Source: Rubrivivax sp. (lineage in GTDB: Bacteria; Pseudomonadota; Gammaproteobacteria; Burkholderiales; Burkholderiaceae_C). From it: a stretch of DNA of 64,000 nt. Below are positions 10,436 through 20,676 of the stretch, piece after piece. Positions within the stretch are counted from its first letter, which is position 1; every line of letters starts with the position of its first letter. A program made the position numbers and the translations under genes. The DNA lies in assembly GCA_027484825.1 (NCBI GenBank), contig JAIXSE010000021.1, positions 310,001 to 374,000 on the forward strand. Reading direction: 5' to 3'. The notes under the pieces were generated by a model that saw only the letters and a list, made by a program, of their open reading frames with translations, did not search any database and had not been told where the DNA came from.

Positions 10436-11071
10436 TCAGGGGGCCAGGCGCTCTCGCACCCAGCGTCCGTCCACCAGCCGGTAGCAGAGCCGGTCATGCA
10501 GGCGCGACTTGCGGCCCTGCCAGAACTCCCAGCGGTCCGGCTTGAGCCGGTAGCCGCCCCAATGCGGCGGCCGGCTTGGATTCAATCCATGCTGGGCCGC
10601 CGCCTTGGCGGCATTGGCCACCAGCACGGCGCGGCTGCTGATCACCTGGCTCTGCGGAGACGCCCAGGCGCCCAGGCGGGAATCCAGCGGGCGGGAGGCG
10701 AAGTAGGCGTCCGACTGTGCGGCGTCGACTTTCTCCACCTGGCCCTCGATCCGCACCACCCGCTCCAGCTCCACCCAGTGGAATTGCAGGGCGGCAAACG
10801 GATTTCCCTCCAGTTGCTGGCCCTTGCGGCTGTCATAGTTGGTGTACCAGACGAGACCCCGTTCATCCATGTCCTTGATGAGGACAATGCGGGTGGACGG
10901 TCGTCCGTCCGGGCCCACGGTGGCCAGGGTCATCGCATTGGGTTCGGGAACCTGGGCGTCCAGGGCCTGGCGCAGCCATTGCTGGAACTGCAGCAGCGGC
11001 TCGGAGGCCGAGGCGTTTTCATCGAGCTCGTCCCGTTCGTAGCTCTTTCGGAGGTCGGCAAGTTTGTCCAT
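10436..11071 (-). CDS. pdxH: pyridoxamine 5'-phosphate oxidase
   Basis: [41 protein letters not shown] and C-terminal RLAP. Confidence 0.95.
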   Translation of the reverse strand: MDKLADLRKSYERDELDENASASEPLLQFQQWLRQALDAQVPEPNAMTLATVGPDGRPSTRIVLIKDMDERGLVWYTNYDSRKGQQLEGNPFAALQFHWVELERVVRIEGQVEKVDAAQSDAYFASRPLDSRLGAWASPQSQVISSRAVLVANAAKAAAQHGLNPSRPPHWGGYRLKPDRWEFWQGRKSRLHDRLCYRLVDGRWVRERLAP

Positions 11072-11216
11072 AAGGGTGAAGTATGGGGCGAATCCTTAGG
11101 TAAAGCTCCCAGTCGTGAAACTCCGGGTGTGAGGATGCGCCCCGGGCAGGCATGCTGAGGTCAACTGATCGCCCAAGAGTCAGCCGCAGCGAGGAATCAA
11201 CCTGAAGGAAGTACGC

Positions 11217-11882
11217 ATGGATCAGCGACGACCGGCTGTCGTCGTGCTCGCGGCAGGACGAGGTCAGCGCTTTCGCGGCGAAGGCCACAAGCTCGAGCAG
11301 TTGGTGGGTGGGGAGACGGTATTGGCTCACACCCTGCGCCAGACGATGGCCTCCGGATTGCGTTTCTTGGTGGTGACGTCCGCGACCCTGGCACCGCTGG
11401 TGCGCGGGCATGTGGCCGAGCGCGACATGCTGGTGCTGCCCACGCAGGACCGGCTGGGCCGCCCCGTGCCGGTGGGCATGGGCCATTCGATTGCGGCCGG
11501 TGTGGCCGCCACGGGCGATGCACAGGGCTGGCTGATCGTGCCGGCGGACATGCCGCTGCTGCAGACCAGCACCCTGCTGGCGGTGGCCCGCGCGCTTGAG
11601 CACGACCCGATTGCCTATGCCCAGTACGACGGCCAGCGCGGCCATCCGGTGGGCTTCAGCGCGGAGCTCTTCTCCGAGCTGACGGCCCTGCAGGGGGACG
11701 AGGGCGCCCGCAAGCTGCTGGCGCGTTTTCCGGCGCAGGCGGTGGACGTGAACGACCCCGGTGTGCTGGTGGATGTGGACACGGTGGAAGACCTGCAGCG
11801 GGTGGTGTCGGTGCATCCGGCCGTGCCGACGCCGGCCTCCGCCCGCAACCGGCTTCAACGCGCTGGAGGCGGGGCGGCCTGA
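11217..11882 (+). CDS. MobA-like NTP transferase (molybdenum cofactor nucleotidyltransferase family)
   Basis: VVVLAAGRGQRFRG signature, LIVPADMPLLQTSTL, HPVGFSAELFSEL. Confidence 0.8.
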   Translation: MDQRRPAVVVLAAGRGQRFRGEGHKLEQLVGGETVLAHTLRQTMASGLRFLVVTSATLAPLVRGHVAERDMLVLPTQDRLGRPVPVGMGHSIAAGVAATGDAQGWLIVPADMPLLQTSTLLAVARALEHDPIAYAQYDGQRGHPVGFSAELFSELTALQGDEGARKLLARFPAQAVDVNDPGVLVDVDTVEDLQRVVSVHPAVPTPASARNRLQRAGGGAA

Positions 11883-11894
11883 TCCCGGTCGGCC

Positions 11895-12536
11895 TCAGAG
11901 CCCGTGGGAACGCGCCAGCGCGAGTTGGTGCTCCAGTGAGCGGTCGTGAATGCCGTGCTCCCGCAGGCAGACGACGGCGCGCTCCAGATAGTCCAGCGTG
12001 GTGCCATAGCGGCCGCGCGCATGCCGAAGGGTGTGCAGCAGCCGCTCGTCCGGCATGTCGCCCGCCCAGCCGGGGCTGCGCCGCGACAGGGTGAAGGCCA
12101 GCGCCGGACGGCTGCCGTTCTCGCTGAAGCAAGGCAGCCAGCGCGGTACATAGGTGCCCACGACCATCTCGCGCAGCCACAGGCGCTCCAGCTCCGCTGC
12201 GGCCCGCTCCGGGGGGATGCGGTAGGCCAGCCCCCGGCAACTGCCGCCGGACAGCAGGGTCATCACCAGGCCCGGCACTTCCGCACTGCCGCGGTTGACC
12301 AGCGAGCGCAGGCGCAGCGCGCGGTGATAGCCCTGCACCTTGGCCACCAGGGTGTCGGCCGGTGTGAACCCCGGGTTCCACATCAGCGAGCCGTAGGCAA
12401 AGATCCAGAGGCCTTCGGTGCGGTCCCACTGCTGCTGAAACCGGTCCAGCCAGTCACGGCTGTGCTGCGGCAGGTCCTCGATGCGGGCCCCCGCCAGGGG
12501 ATCGGGGCTGCAGGCTTCGACACTTGCATTCAACAT
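11895..12536 (-). CDS. ChaC-like gamma-glutamylcyclotransferase
   Basis: WIFAYGSLMWNPGF motif, YHRALRLRS, GLAYRIP. Confidence 0.87.
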   Translation of the reverse strand: MLNASVEACSPDPLAGARIEDLPQHSRDWLDRFQQQWDRTEGLWIFAYGSLMWNPGFTPADTLVAKVQGYHRALRLRSLVNRGSAEVPGLVMTLLSGGSCRGLAYRIPPERAAAELERLWLREMVVGTYVPRWLPCFSENGSRPALAFTLSRRSPGWAGDMPDERLLHTLRHARGRYGTTLDYLERAVVCLREHGIHDRSLEHQLALARSHGL

Positions 12537-12610
12537 GGTTTTGATCGTGCCACAAGCACCGGCCGCTCGTCCTCAGGTAGTCACAATCCGAGCGGGGATG
12601 ACACACGAAA

Positions 12611-13570
12611 TCACCGCTGTTGCGAGCCTCGCACAGCCGGGGTGCTGCGCGCCAGCCACACCCCGAACACCGACAGCCCCATGCCCACGATGGCCAGCCC
12701 GCTGAGCCGCTCATCGAACAGCGCCCAGGCGATCAGCGCCGTGGTGGGCGGTGTCAGATAGAAGAGGCTGGCCACATTGACGGCGCTGCCGCGGCGGATC
12801 AGCAGATTCAGCAGACTCACCGCCCCGATCGACAACACCAGCACCAGCCAGCCCAGTGCAAACAGGAAGGAGGGCGTCCAGTGCACGGTGGTGTTTTCAG
12901 TGGCCAGGGCCAGCGCGGCGGTGATGGCCAGGCAAGGCACGAATTGGATGACGGCGCCGGTGCGCAGATCAAAAGAGGGGCAAAAGCGCTTTTGGTAGAG
13001 CGTGCCGGCGGTGATGCCCAGCAGGGCCACGACGGCCGGCACCAGCATCGTCACCAGCGCTGCCGACGGCACCGACCGCGTCTTGGCCGCCACCACCAGG
13101 CCCACGCCCAGGAAGCCCAGCGCCAGCCCCGCCCACTGGGCCGGCCGCACCTGCTCCCCCAGCACCGCCCGGGCGCCCAGCGCGGTGACCACCGGCTGCA
13201 GCCCCACCACCAGCGCGGTGATGCCCGCTGGCAGGCCATGGCTGATGGCGGTGAACACGCCGCCCAGATACACCCCATGCACCAGCAGGCCGGACACGGC
13301 AATGTGGCCCCAGGCGCCCGAGGCGCGGGGCCAGGGGGCCCGCGTCAGCGCCACGATCAGCCCCATCAGCAGGATGACCGCCGCATAACGCCAGGCCAGG
13401 AAGGTCAGCGGCGCCGCATCGGGCAGGCCGAACTTCGCACCGATGAAGCCGGTGCTCCACAGGGCCACGAACAGCAGCGGATAAAGCGCTTCCACGGCAG
13501 GGCGCGTGGCGGAGGAGGGCACATGGGCCGTGAGCGTGGCGTCCGGCGCCGCGGGGCGGGAATCTGGCAT
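12611..13570 (-). CDS. EamA/DMT-family transporter
   Basis: About 10 hydrophobic helices; LFVALWSTGFIGAKFGLPDAAPLTFLAWRY and second EamA repeat. Confidence 0.87.
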   Translation of the reverse strand: MPDSRPAAPDATLTAHVPSSATRPAVEALYPLLFVALWSTGFIGAKFGLPDAAPLTFLAWRYAAVILLMGLIVALTRAPWPRASGAWGHIAVSGLLVHGVYLGGVFTAISHGLPAGITALVVGLQPVVTALGARAVLGEQVRPAQWAGLALGFLGVGLVVAAKTRSVPSAALVTMLVPAVVALLGITAGTLYQKRFCPSFDLRTGAVIQFVPCLAITAALALATENTTVHWTPSFLFALGWLVLVLSIGAVSLLNLLIRRGSAVNVASLFYLTPPTTALIAWALFDERLSGLAIVGMGLSVFGVWLARSTPAVRGSQQR

Positions 13571-13659
13571 GCCGCGAGTGTGGCCGAAAAGCGCAGGCGT
13601 TCGCCTTGCCCCGTAACCGTTTCGTACCCCGAAAACGCTCGAAGGGTCTCTGTCGAGCG

Positions 13660-13674
13660 TGTAATATGGTTACC
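13660..13674. promoter_or_regulatory. candidate HexR-type operator upstream of edd
   Basis: TGTAATATGGTTACC, inverted arms GTAA...TTAC, 36 bp before the edd start; resembles the HexR consensus TGTAATTAAATTACA. Confidence 0.45.
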
Positions 13675-13709
13675 AATCCCACCCAAACCGAGTTACATCG
13701 GCAGCAGGC

Positions 13710-15530
13710 ATGAACAAGACGCTTCTCGAGGTCACGGCACGCATTCGTGCCCGCAGCGCCGCCAGCCGCGAGCGCTATCTGGATCTGATCGACCGCATGT
13801 CCGGTCGGCAACGCGGCGTGCAGCGCATGGGCTGCGCGAACGTCGCCCATGCGGTGGCGGCGTTGCCGGAGAACGACAAGCTGCGCATCGTCGCCGAGAA
13901 GGCGCCGCATCTGGGCATCGTCACCGCCTACAACGACATGCTGTCGGCGCATCAGCCGTATGAGACCTATCCGGCGCTGATCCGCGACGAGGTCCACCGC
14001 CAGGGCGCCACGGCCCAGGTGGCCGGCGGCGTGCCGGCGATGTGCGACGGCGTCACCCAGGGCACGCCCGGCATGGAGCTGAGCCTGTTCTCGCGGGACA
14101 CCATTGCCATGGGCACGGCGGTGGCCTTGTCCCACGATGTCTTTGATGGCGCGCTGCTGCTGGGCATCTGCGACAAGATCGTGCCGGGGCTGCTGATCGG
14201 CGCCTTGCACTTCGGTCATCTGCCCTGCGTATTCGTGCCGGCCGGGCCGATGAGCTCGGGCCTGTCCAACAACGAAAAGGCCAAGGTGCGCGAGCTGTAT
14301 GCGCAGGGCAAGGTGGGGCGCGAAGAGCTGCTCAAGGCCGAGTCCGCCGCCTATCACGGCGCCGGTACCTGCACCTTCTACGGCACGGCCAACAGCAACC
14401 AGATGCTGCTGGAAGCCATGGGCCTGCATGTGCCGGGCGCGGCCTTCGTGCATCCGCATGACGGGCTGCGCGAGGCCCTGACCCGCGAAGCCGTGCGTCA
14501 GCTGCTGGGCATCATCCCGCAGCGTGACTACCGTCCGATCGGCCGCGTGGTGGACGAGCGCTGCATCGTCAATGCCATGGTGGCCCTGCTGGCGACCGGC
14601 GGCTCGACCAATCACCTGATCCACTGGGTGGCGGTGGCCCGTTCGGCCGGCATCCTGATCGACTGGAGTGACTTCTCCGATCTGTCCGCCGTCGTGCCGC
14701 TGCTGGCCCGTGTGTACCCGAATGGCAGCGCCGACGTGAACCAGTTCCAGGCCGCTGGCGGCCCGGGCTTTGTGATCCGCGAGCTGCTCAAGTCGGGCGC
14801 CATGCATGAAGAGGTGTTGACCAGCCTGTCCGGCCAGTCCCTCAGCGCCTACGCCCGTCTGCCTGAGCGGGCGGAAGATGGCAGCGTGCGCTGGCAGCCC
14901 ATGCCCGAGGCGAGCAGCGACGAGACCGTGCTGCGCACCGCCGCCGCCCCGTTCTCGCCCACCGGCGGCCTGAAGCTGCTGGCCGGCAATCTGGGCCGTG
15001 CGGTGATCAAGGTCTCCGCCGTGCCGGAAGACCGCCACACGGTGGAAGCCCCGGCCCGCATCTTCGACAGCCAGGAAGCCATGCAGGTCGCCTTCAAGAA
15101 GGGCGAACTCGAGCGCGACGTGGTGGTGGTGGTGCGCTTCCAGGGCCCGCAGGCCAATGGCATGCCGGAGCTGCACAAGCTGACGCCGCCGCTGGCGGTG
15201 CTGCAGGGCAAGGGCTTCAAGGTGGCGCTGGTGACGGACGGCCGCATGAGCGGCGCGTCCGGCAAGGTGCCGGCGGCAATTCACGTCAGCCCGGAAGCCT
15301 TGTCCGGCGGCCCGCTGGCCAAGCTGCGCGACGGCGATCTGGTGCGGGTCTGCGCCAACACCGGCGCGCTGACTGCCTTGGTGGATGAAGCCACCTGGGC
15401 CGCCCGCGAGATCGCCCAGATCACGCCGGAAGCCGTCCGCGACAATGGCGAAGGCCTGGGTCGCGAGCTGTTCGCCGGCATGCGTCGCAATGTCTCCAGC
15501 GCCGAAGAGGGCGCGGTGACCTGGCTGTAA
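13710..15530 (+). CDS. edd: phosphogluconate dehydratase
   Basis: 606 aa; IlvD/Edd family ([49 protein letters not shown]); followed by eda. Confidence 0.95.
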   Translation: MNKTLLEVTARIRARSAASRERYLDLIDRMSGRQRGVQRMGCANVAHAVAALPENDKLRIVAEKAPHLGIVTAYNDMLSAHQPYETYPALIRDEVHRQGATAQVAGGVPAMCDGVTQGTPGMELSLFSRDTIAMGTAVALSHDVFDGALLLGICDKIVPGLLIGALHFGHLPCVFVPAGPMSSGLSNNEKAKVRELYAQGKVGREELLKAESAAYHGAGTCTFYGTANSNQMLLEAMGLHVPGAAFVHPHDGLREALTREAVRQLLGIIPQRDYRPIGRVVDERCIVNAMVALLATGGSTNHLIHWVAVARSAGILIDWSDFSDLSAVVPLLARVYPNGSADVNQFQAAGGPGFVIRELLKSGAMHEEVLTSLSGQSLSAYARLPERAEDGSVRWQPMPEASSDETVLRTAAAPFSPTGGLKLLAGNLGRAVIKVSAVPEDRHTVEAPARIFDSQEAMQVAFKKGELERDVVVVVRFQGPQANGMPELHKLTPPLAVLQGKGFKVALVTDGRMSGASGKVPAAIHVSPEALSGGPLAKLRDGDLVRVCANTGALTALVDEATWAAREIAQITPEAVRDNGEGLGRELFAGMRRNVSSAEEGAVTWL

Positions 15531-15550
15531 ATCGACAAGGACAAGAACCC

Positions 15551-16186
15551 ATGAGCGAGACCCTCGATACCCTGAGCCTGGCCCAGCATGGCCCGGTGAT
15601 TCCCGTGATCGTCATTGACCAGCTGGCCCATGCGGTGCCGCTGGCCCGCGCCCTGGTGGCCGGTGGCGTGAAGGTGCTGGAAGTGACGCTGCGCACGCCG
15701 GTGGCGCTGGACGCGATTGCGGCCATTGCCAAGGAAGTGCCGGAGGCCATCGTGGGGGCCGGTACGCTGCGCACGGCAGCCGATGCGGCGGCCGCCAAGC
15801 AGGCCGGCAGCCGCTTTGCGGTCAGCCCGGGCTTCACGGCGGAACTGGCCACGGCCTGCGAGGCGCAAGGCCTGCCGCTGCTGCCGGGCGTGTCCACCGC
15901 CAGCGAGGTGATGATGGCCGCGGATGCCGGCTATCGCTTCCTCAAGCTGTTCCCGGCCACGGCTGTGGGCGGCACAAATCTGCTCAAGGCGCTGGCCGGT
16001 CCGTTCCCGGACATCGCCTTCTGCCCGACCGGCGGCATCACCGTGCAGACTGCGCCGGACTTCTTGGCACTGCCCAATGTGAAGGTCTGCGGCGGCTCGT
16101 GGCTGACGCCGGCTGACGCGGTGAAGGCCGGCGACTGGGACCGCATCACGCGTCTGGCGAAGGAAGCGGGCGCGCTGCGCGGCTGA
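15551..16186 (+). CDS. eda: KDPG/KHG aldolase
   Basis: VIVIDQLAHAVPLARALVAGGVKVLEVTLRTPVAL, KLFPATAVGG, FCPTGGI. Confidence 0.95.
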   Translation: MSETLDTLSLAQHGPVIPVIVIDQLAHAVPLARALVAGGVKVLEVTLRTPVALDAIAAIAKEVPEAIVGAGTLRTAADAAAAKQAGSRFAVSPGFTAELATACEAQGLPLLPGVSTASEVMMAADAGYRFLKLFPATAVGGTNLLKALAGPFPDIAFCPTGGITVQTAPDFLALPNVKVCGGSWLTPADAVKAGDWDRITRLAKEAGALRG

Positions 16187-16216
16187 GGTCGCGGGCGAAC
16201 TACCGCTCCAAAAGAC

Positions 16217-16259
16217 AAAGGCCGACCTGGCGCCTGCAGTGGCGCGGGGTCGGCCTTTT
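16217..16259 (+). terminator. intrinsic terminator after edd-eda (possibly bidirectional with arsC)
   Basis: AAAGGCCGACC...GGTCGGCCTTTT perfect stem with T-run. Confidence 0.85.
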
Positions 16260-16295
16260 GCTTTGTGGCGCTGGTGGCAGTGGGTATCGGCGCGC

Positions 16296-16718
16296 TCAGC
16301 CTCGGCGAGCGCCGCTGTCTTTCACGACTTCGCCGTCTTCCTTGGTGAAGTCGGGCAGGGGGCCGACAGGCAACAGCGCCAGCACCTGCTCCGAGGGGCG
16401 GCACAGCGCCGTGCCCAGCGGCGTGACGACCACCGGCCGATTCATCAGGATGGGATGGGCCGCCATGGCGTCCAGCAGCGTTTCGTCGGAGACGGCGGGG
16501 TCGTTGAGCCCCAGCTCGGCGGCCTGCGATTCCTTGGCCCGCAGCAGCGCCCGTACCGGTTCGCCAGTGGCCGCCACCAACGCGCGCAGCGCTTCCTTGT
16601 CCAGGGGCGTCTTCAAGTATTCAACAACAGTCGGTTCCAGCCCCGCATGACGGATCAGTGCCAGGGTGTTGCGGGAGGTGCCGCACTTGGGGTTGTGATA
16701 GATGAGGAGGTTGCTCAT
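16296..16718 (-). CDS. arsC: ArsC-family arsenate reductase (glutaredoxin type)
   Basis: IYHNPKCGTSRNTLALIRHAG, ILMNRPVVVTPLGTALCRPSE. Confidence 0.9.
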   Translation of the reverse strand: MSNLLIYHNPKCGTSRNTLALIRHAGLEPTVVEYLKTPLDKEALRALVAATGEPVRALLRAKESQAAELGLNDPAVSDETLLDAMAAHPILMNRPVVVTPLGTALCRPSEQVLALLPVGPLPDFTKEDGEVVKDSGARRG

Positions 16719-16857
16719 GGTGGTGGGGGCGCTCATGTGGGCGGCTTCGTGAGGTCGCTCGTGTGAATTGGCGAGCTTGGCCGACCGGAGCCGTGTGTGG
16801 GCTGGCTTTGCGCCTGGGCTGGGGCGATGGGAGGGGTGAGCTCGCGCAGTGGTGGGC

Positions 16858-17628
16858 TCAGGCCGCGTCCAGTGTGACGATGACCGGTGCGTGGTCGCTC
16901 GGCCGCTCATTCTTGCGCGGCACCTTGTCGATGACACAGGCGGTGACCCGCGGCTTGAGGGCTTCACTCACCAGGATGTGGTCAATGCGCAGACCCTGGT
17001 TCTTGCGGAAGGCCAGATTGCGGTAGTCCCACCAGCTCCAGCTCTTGGGCGGCTGCTCGAAGAGGCGGAAGGCGTCGACGAGGCCGGCGGCCAGCAACTG
17101 CTGGAAGTGCTCCCGCTCCTGCGGCGTGCAGTGGATCTGACCGGCCCAGGCCACGGGGTCGTAGACGTCGCGGTCTTCGGGGGCGATGTTGAAGTCGCCC
17201 ATCAGCACCAGATTGGGATGGGTCTTGAGCTCTTCCTTCACCTGCGCGCGCAGGCCGTCCAGCCAGGCCATCTTGTAGACGAATTTGTCGCTGTCCGGCG
17301 CCTGGCCGTTGGGGAAGTAGGCGCCGATGACCCGCACGCCCGCCACGGTGCCGGAGATGACACGGGCCTGTTCATCGGCATAACCGAGGATGTTGCGGGA
17401 GACGTCAGTGGCCGCCTCCTTGCTGATCAGGGCCACCCCGTTGTAGGTCTTCTGGCCGAACCACTGCACTTGATAGCCGGCGTCCTGGATGGCCTGGGCG
17501 GGGAACTTGTCGTCGGTCAGCTTGGTTTCCTGCAGCACGATGGCATCGACCGTATTGGCGGCGAGCCAGTCCAGCAGTTGCGGCAGCCGTACGGCGAGGG
17601 AGTTGACGTTCCAGGTGGCAAGTTTCAT
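16858..17628 (-). CDS. xthA: exodeoxyribonuclease III
   Basis: MKLATWNVNSLAVRLPQLLDWL, VLQETKL, LMGDFNIAPEDRDVYDP, RIDHILVS, SDHAPVIVTL. Confidence 0.93.
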   Translation of the reverse strand: MKLATWNVNSLAVRLPQLLDWLAANTVDAIVLQETKLTDDKFPAQAIQDAGYQVQWFGQKTYNGVALISKEAATDVSRNILGYADEQARVISGTVAGVRVIGAYFPNGQAPDSDKFVYKMAWLDGLRAQVKEELKTHPNLVLMGDFNIAPEDRDVYDPVAWAGQIHCTPQEREHFQQLLAAGLVDAFRLFEQPPKSWSWWDYRNLAFRKNQGLRIDHILVSEALKPRVTACVIDKVPRKNERPSDHAPVIVTLDAA

Positions 17629-17836
17629 GGTGATCCAGGGAGAAAAACGCACACGCGCATCGTGACCGGTGCGCGGTGTGCCATCGTAGCGGACTGGTCA
17701 CCCGGGCAGGGTCAATGACCGTCTCTGGGTCGGTTTACTTGCAGGTGGCGCTTTCCAGGCGCAGCAGCATGCCTGGGGCCGCGCGGGAGCCGATCGTGCG
17801 CAGAGTAGGTCCGTGAATGCGGAGGAGAATCCCCCT

Positions 17837-18364
17837 ATGCAGCCCTTTGCCGACTTTGACCTGAGCTCATTCTGGGAACCCTCCGACTACGCCCTCCGTC
17901 AATATGTGGAGCCGCCATGCACCGCTGAGTCGGTGGCGAGTGTGGAGGCGGAACTTGGGTTCAAGCTGCCTGCCGCCTACGTTGCGCTTGCGGCCCTCCA
18001 AAACGGAGGAGTTCCGCGGCATCGTGCGCATCGAACCACTTCGCCCACTTCCTGGGCGGCGGACCATGTCGCCATTGACGGCATCCTTGCCATCGGGAGC
18101 GCCCAGCCCCATTCACTTTGCGGGGAGCTCGGCAGTCGATTTCACATCGAAGAGTGGGGCTACCCTGAGATTGGCGTTTACTTTGCTGACTGCCCTTCGG
18201 CAGGGCATGACATGCTGTGCCTCGATTACCGGGCCTGCGGCCCTCAGGGCGAGCCGACAGTCGTGCATGTGGACCAGGAGCGCGATTACGCAATCACAAG
18301 GCTCGCACCTGACTTCGAGTCCTTCATTCGCGGCTTGCGGGACAGCAGCGAGTTCGATTTGTAG
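17837..18364 (+). CDS. SMI1/KNR4 (SUKH) family protein
   Basis: ESVASVEAELGFKLPAAYVALAALQNGG signature; GGAGGAGA SD before ATG 17837 (track ORF starts at GTG 17813). Confidence 0.8.
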   Translation: MQPFADFDLSSFWEPSDYALRQYVEPPCTAESVASVEAELGFKLPAAYVALAALQNGGVPRHRAHRTTSPTSWAADHVAIDGILAIGSAQPHSLCGELGSRFHIEEWGYPEIGVYFADCPSAGHDMLCLDYRACGPQGEPTVVHVDQERDYAITRLAPDFESFIRGLRDSSEFDL

Positions 18365-18616
18365 GCCTCGTCAGGGGGCATCCTCGTAGGGGGGGGCCGC
18401 AGCTCGCATCTGACCCGCGGCATTGTCCAAGAGTGAACTTGCGGCCGTGAGCGTTTGGCTTGTTCGTCTGTAGGTACCCTTCACCGGAAAGTGGGCGACA
18501 AACGCACTTCCGAAGCCGCCCCATCGGCGCAGTCCGAAGATAGGGGAAACATCCTGCTACGTTAAGGAATGTGAAGCGCTACACTTCGAAAATTACGACG
18601 TACGTCTCTGGCTTTC

Positions 18617-19705
18617 ATGACGCGGCTTCGCATTGTTCACGCGGTTTTTTCTTCCAAGTTAGCGGGGGGCGAGCAGCACTGTGCTGATCTTGCCAATGCC
18701 CAAGCCGATCTTGGTCATGAAGTGCATGTCGTCGGGCCTGCGGGCGCCCAGGTGGCCAATGCCCTGAGTGCGCGGGTCCGCTATCACGGCTTTCGCTTTC
18801 CGCTGCTGCGGGGCTGGCGTCTGAGGCGGCTGGCCTGCTCGCTGGGCGCCGACGTCGTCCACGGCCATCTCGGCCCGGCCTGCAAGGCCACCGCCTGCGC
18901 CACGCCGCATTTGCGGGTCGGCACGCTGCACGTCGGCTACAAGCCCCACCATCACGCGAAGATGGACGGCGTCATCTGCGTGAACATCAAGCAGGTCGAC
19001 ACCCTCCGGGACTACCAAGGTCCGCATCAGGTCATTTACAACTGGGCCCCTGAGCGTGGCCATCGCGCGCCCGACGCTGACGCTTCCGCCAACGTCGACC
19101 TGGGCAAGCTGCGCTCGGAACTGGGCATCGCCGGGGACGTTCCGGTGGTGGTGTCGGTCGGTCGGCTGCATCCGTCCAAGGGCATGCATTCGCTGGTCCA
19201 AGCCTTCCAGGTCTACGCCCCGGCCAAGGCCCATCTGGTGCTGATCGGCGAAGGCCCGCAGCGCCAGGAACTCGAAACGCTGGCGGCGGGTGACCCTCGC
19301 ATCCATCTCATCGGCTTCCGCTGGGATGTGGACACCTTGCTGGCCGATGCCACGTTGTATGTGTCGGCCTCGCTGGAAGAGCAGTTTCCTCTGTCGATGC
19401 TGGAAGCCATGCGCGCCGGCCTGCCGATTGTCGCTACCGCCACGCAGGGCGCTTGCGAAATGCTGTCCCCCGCTCAGTCGGCCATCGTGCCGATCGGCAA
19501 CATCCCGGCCATGGGCCAGGCGATTGCCAACGCTCTGGTGCCGGGCGCCGAAGGCGTGCAGCGTCACATTCAATACGACATGAGCCGTTTCGACCGCTCC
19601 ACCGCCGTCAAGGCGACGCTGGATTTTTACGCGGACGTGGCTCAGCACCGCGGTGCCACTCAACCCAAATCCACGGGAACACCGCTGGAAGACCTGCGTG
19701 TTTAA
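18617..19705 (+). CDS. GT4-family glycosyltransferase
   Basis: Two-domain GT-B; VPVVVSVGRLHPSKGMHSLVQAF, EEQFPLSMLEAMRAGLPIVATATQGACEML. Confidence 0.88.
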   Translation: MTRLRIVHAVFSSKLAGGEQHCADLANAQADLGHEVHVVGPAGAQVANALSARVRYHGFRFPLLRGWRLRRLACSLGADVVHGHLGPACKATACATPHLRVGTLHVGYKPHHHAKMDGVICVNIKQVDTLRDYQGPHQVIYNWAPERGHRAPDADASANVDLGKLRSELGIAGDVPVVVSVGRLHPSKGMHSLVQAFQVYAPAKAHLVLIGEGPQRQELETLAAGDPRIHLIGFRWDVDTLLADATLYVSASLEEQFPLSMLEAMRAGLPIVATATQGACEMLSPAQSAIVPIGNIPAMGQAIANALVPGAEGVQRHIQYDMSRFDRSTAVKATLDFYADVAQHRGATQPKSTGTPLEDLRV

Positions 19706-20636
19706 ACGGCCCAAGACTGACTTCTGGACCGTTGGTGTTGTTCCCGAAAAGCTCTCCCACCTGACCCCGGAGCGGCTGCGGGAGCTTCGCGATCAGATCC
19801 ATTGGATGCCCCTGGCCGGGGACTGGCAGTACTACGCCGATCCCTTCGGCGTGCGGGACGGCGATCAACTCCACGTCTTCGTCGAGCACTTTGACTACCG
19901 CAGCAAGAAGGGCGAGCTGCGCCGGTTGACGCTGAATCTGACCACCGGGCTCTGGACCGCCCCGCAATGCGTGCTGCAACTGCCTTGCCATCTGTCCTAT
20001 CCCTTTGTGCTGCATCACGAAGGAGCGTGGTGGATGGTGCCGGAATCCAGCCAGGCCGGTGAGATTGCGCTCTACCGCGCCGCGGGAGGCGCGGATGATC
20101 CCACCTCGGCGTGGATCCGCGTGGCCCCGCTGTTGGCGGGCGTGCCGGGGGTGGATGCCTCCGTGGTCCTGCATGACGGACTGTGGTGGATGTTCTATGC
20201 CGTGATCGGGCCCAACAAGAAGGACCAGCGCGAGCTGCATGTGGCCTACGCCCCCGACTTGACCGGGCCGTGGACCGTCCATGCCGGCAATCCGGTGCTG
20301 ACCAGCGAGCATGGCGCGCGACCGGCCGGCACGCCCTTTGTGGGGCATGACGGCAAGATGCACCTGCCGGTTCAGGACCGCCGTTCGGGGTATGGCTCCG
20401 GCACACGACTGCTGCGCTTTGACCAGCTCAGCCCGTCGTCGATCCAGCTGGAAGACCAGCGCACCGTCTACACCGGGGACCTGGCCCACGCGGACTTCCC
20501 CGATGGGCTGCACACCCTGTCGGCCTGCGGCGACCTGACCCTGCTGGACGTCAAGCGCATCGACCGGTCCCGCACCCGCACGCTGATCGACATGAAGCGG
20601 CGCTTGCGGCGCGCGGTCCGGCGTGTGATGCCCTGA
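19698..20636 (+). CDS. beta-propeller carbohydrate-active-like protein resembling the GINT1 N-terminal domain family
   Basis: FWTVGVVPEK...WQYYADPFGVRDGDQLHVFVEHFDY...WWMVPESSQAGEIALYRA...WWMFYAV; GTG start overlaps the stop of the GT4 gene by 8 nt. Confidence 0.6.
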   Translation: MFKRPKTDFWTVGVVPEKLSHLTPERLRELRDQIHWMPLAGDWQYYADPFGVRDGDQLHVFVEHFDYRSKKGELRRLTLNLTTGLWTAPQCVLQLPCHLSYPFVLHHEGAWWMVPESSQAGEIALYRAAGGADDPTSAWIRVAPLLAGVPGVDASVVLHDGLWWMFYAVIGPNKKDQRELHVAYAPDLTGPWTVHAGNPVLTSEHGARPAGTPFVGHDGKMHLPVQDRRSGYGSGTRLLRFDQLSPSSIQLEDQRTVYTGDLAHADFPDGLHTLSACGDLTLLDVKRIDRSRTRTLIDMKRRLRRAVRRVMP

Positions 20637-20676
20637 TGGGCTGGGCGTCACCTCGCGGCGGCGTCCACCACCCCCA

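Noticed and set aside
12969-15284. 771-aa minus-strand ORF antisense to edd
   Set aside because: His/Gln/Arg-rich spurious antisense frame over a well-identified edd gene.
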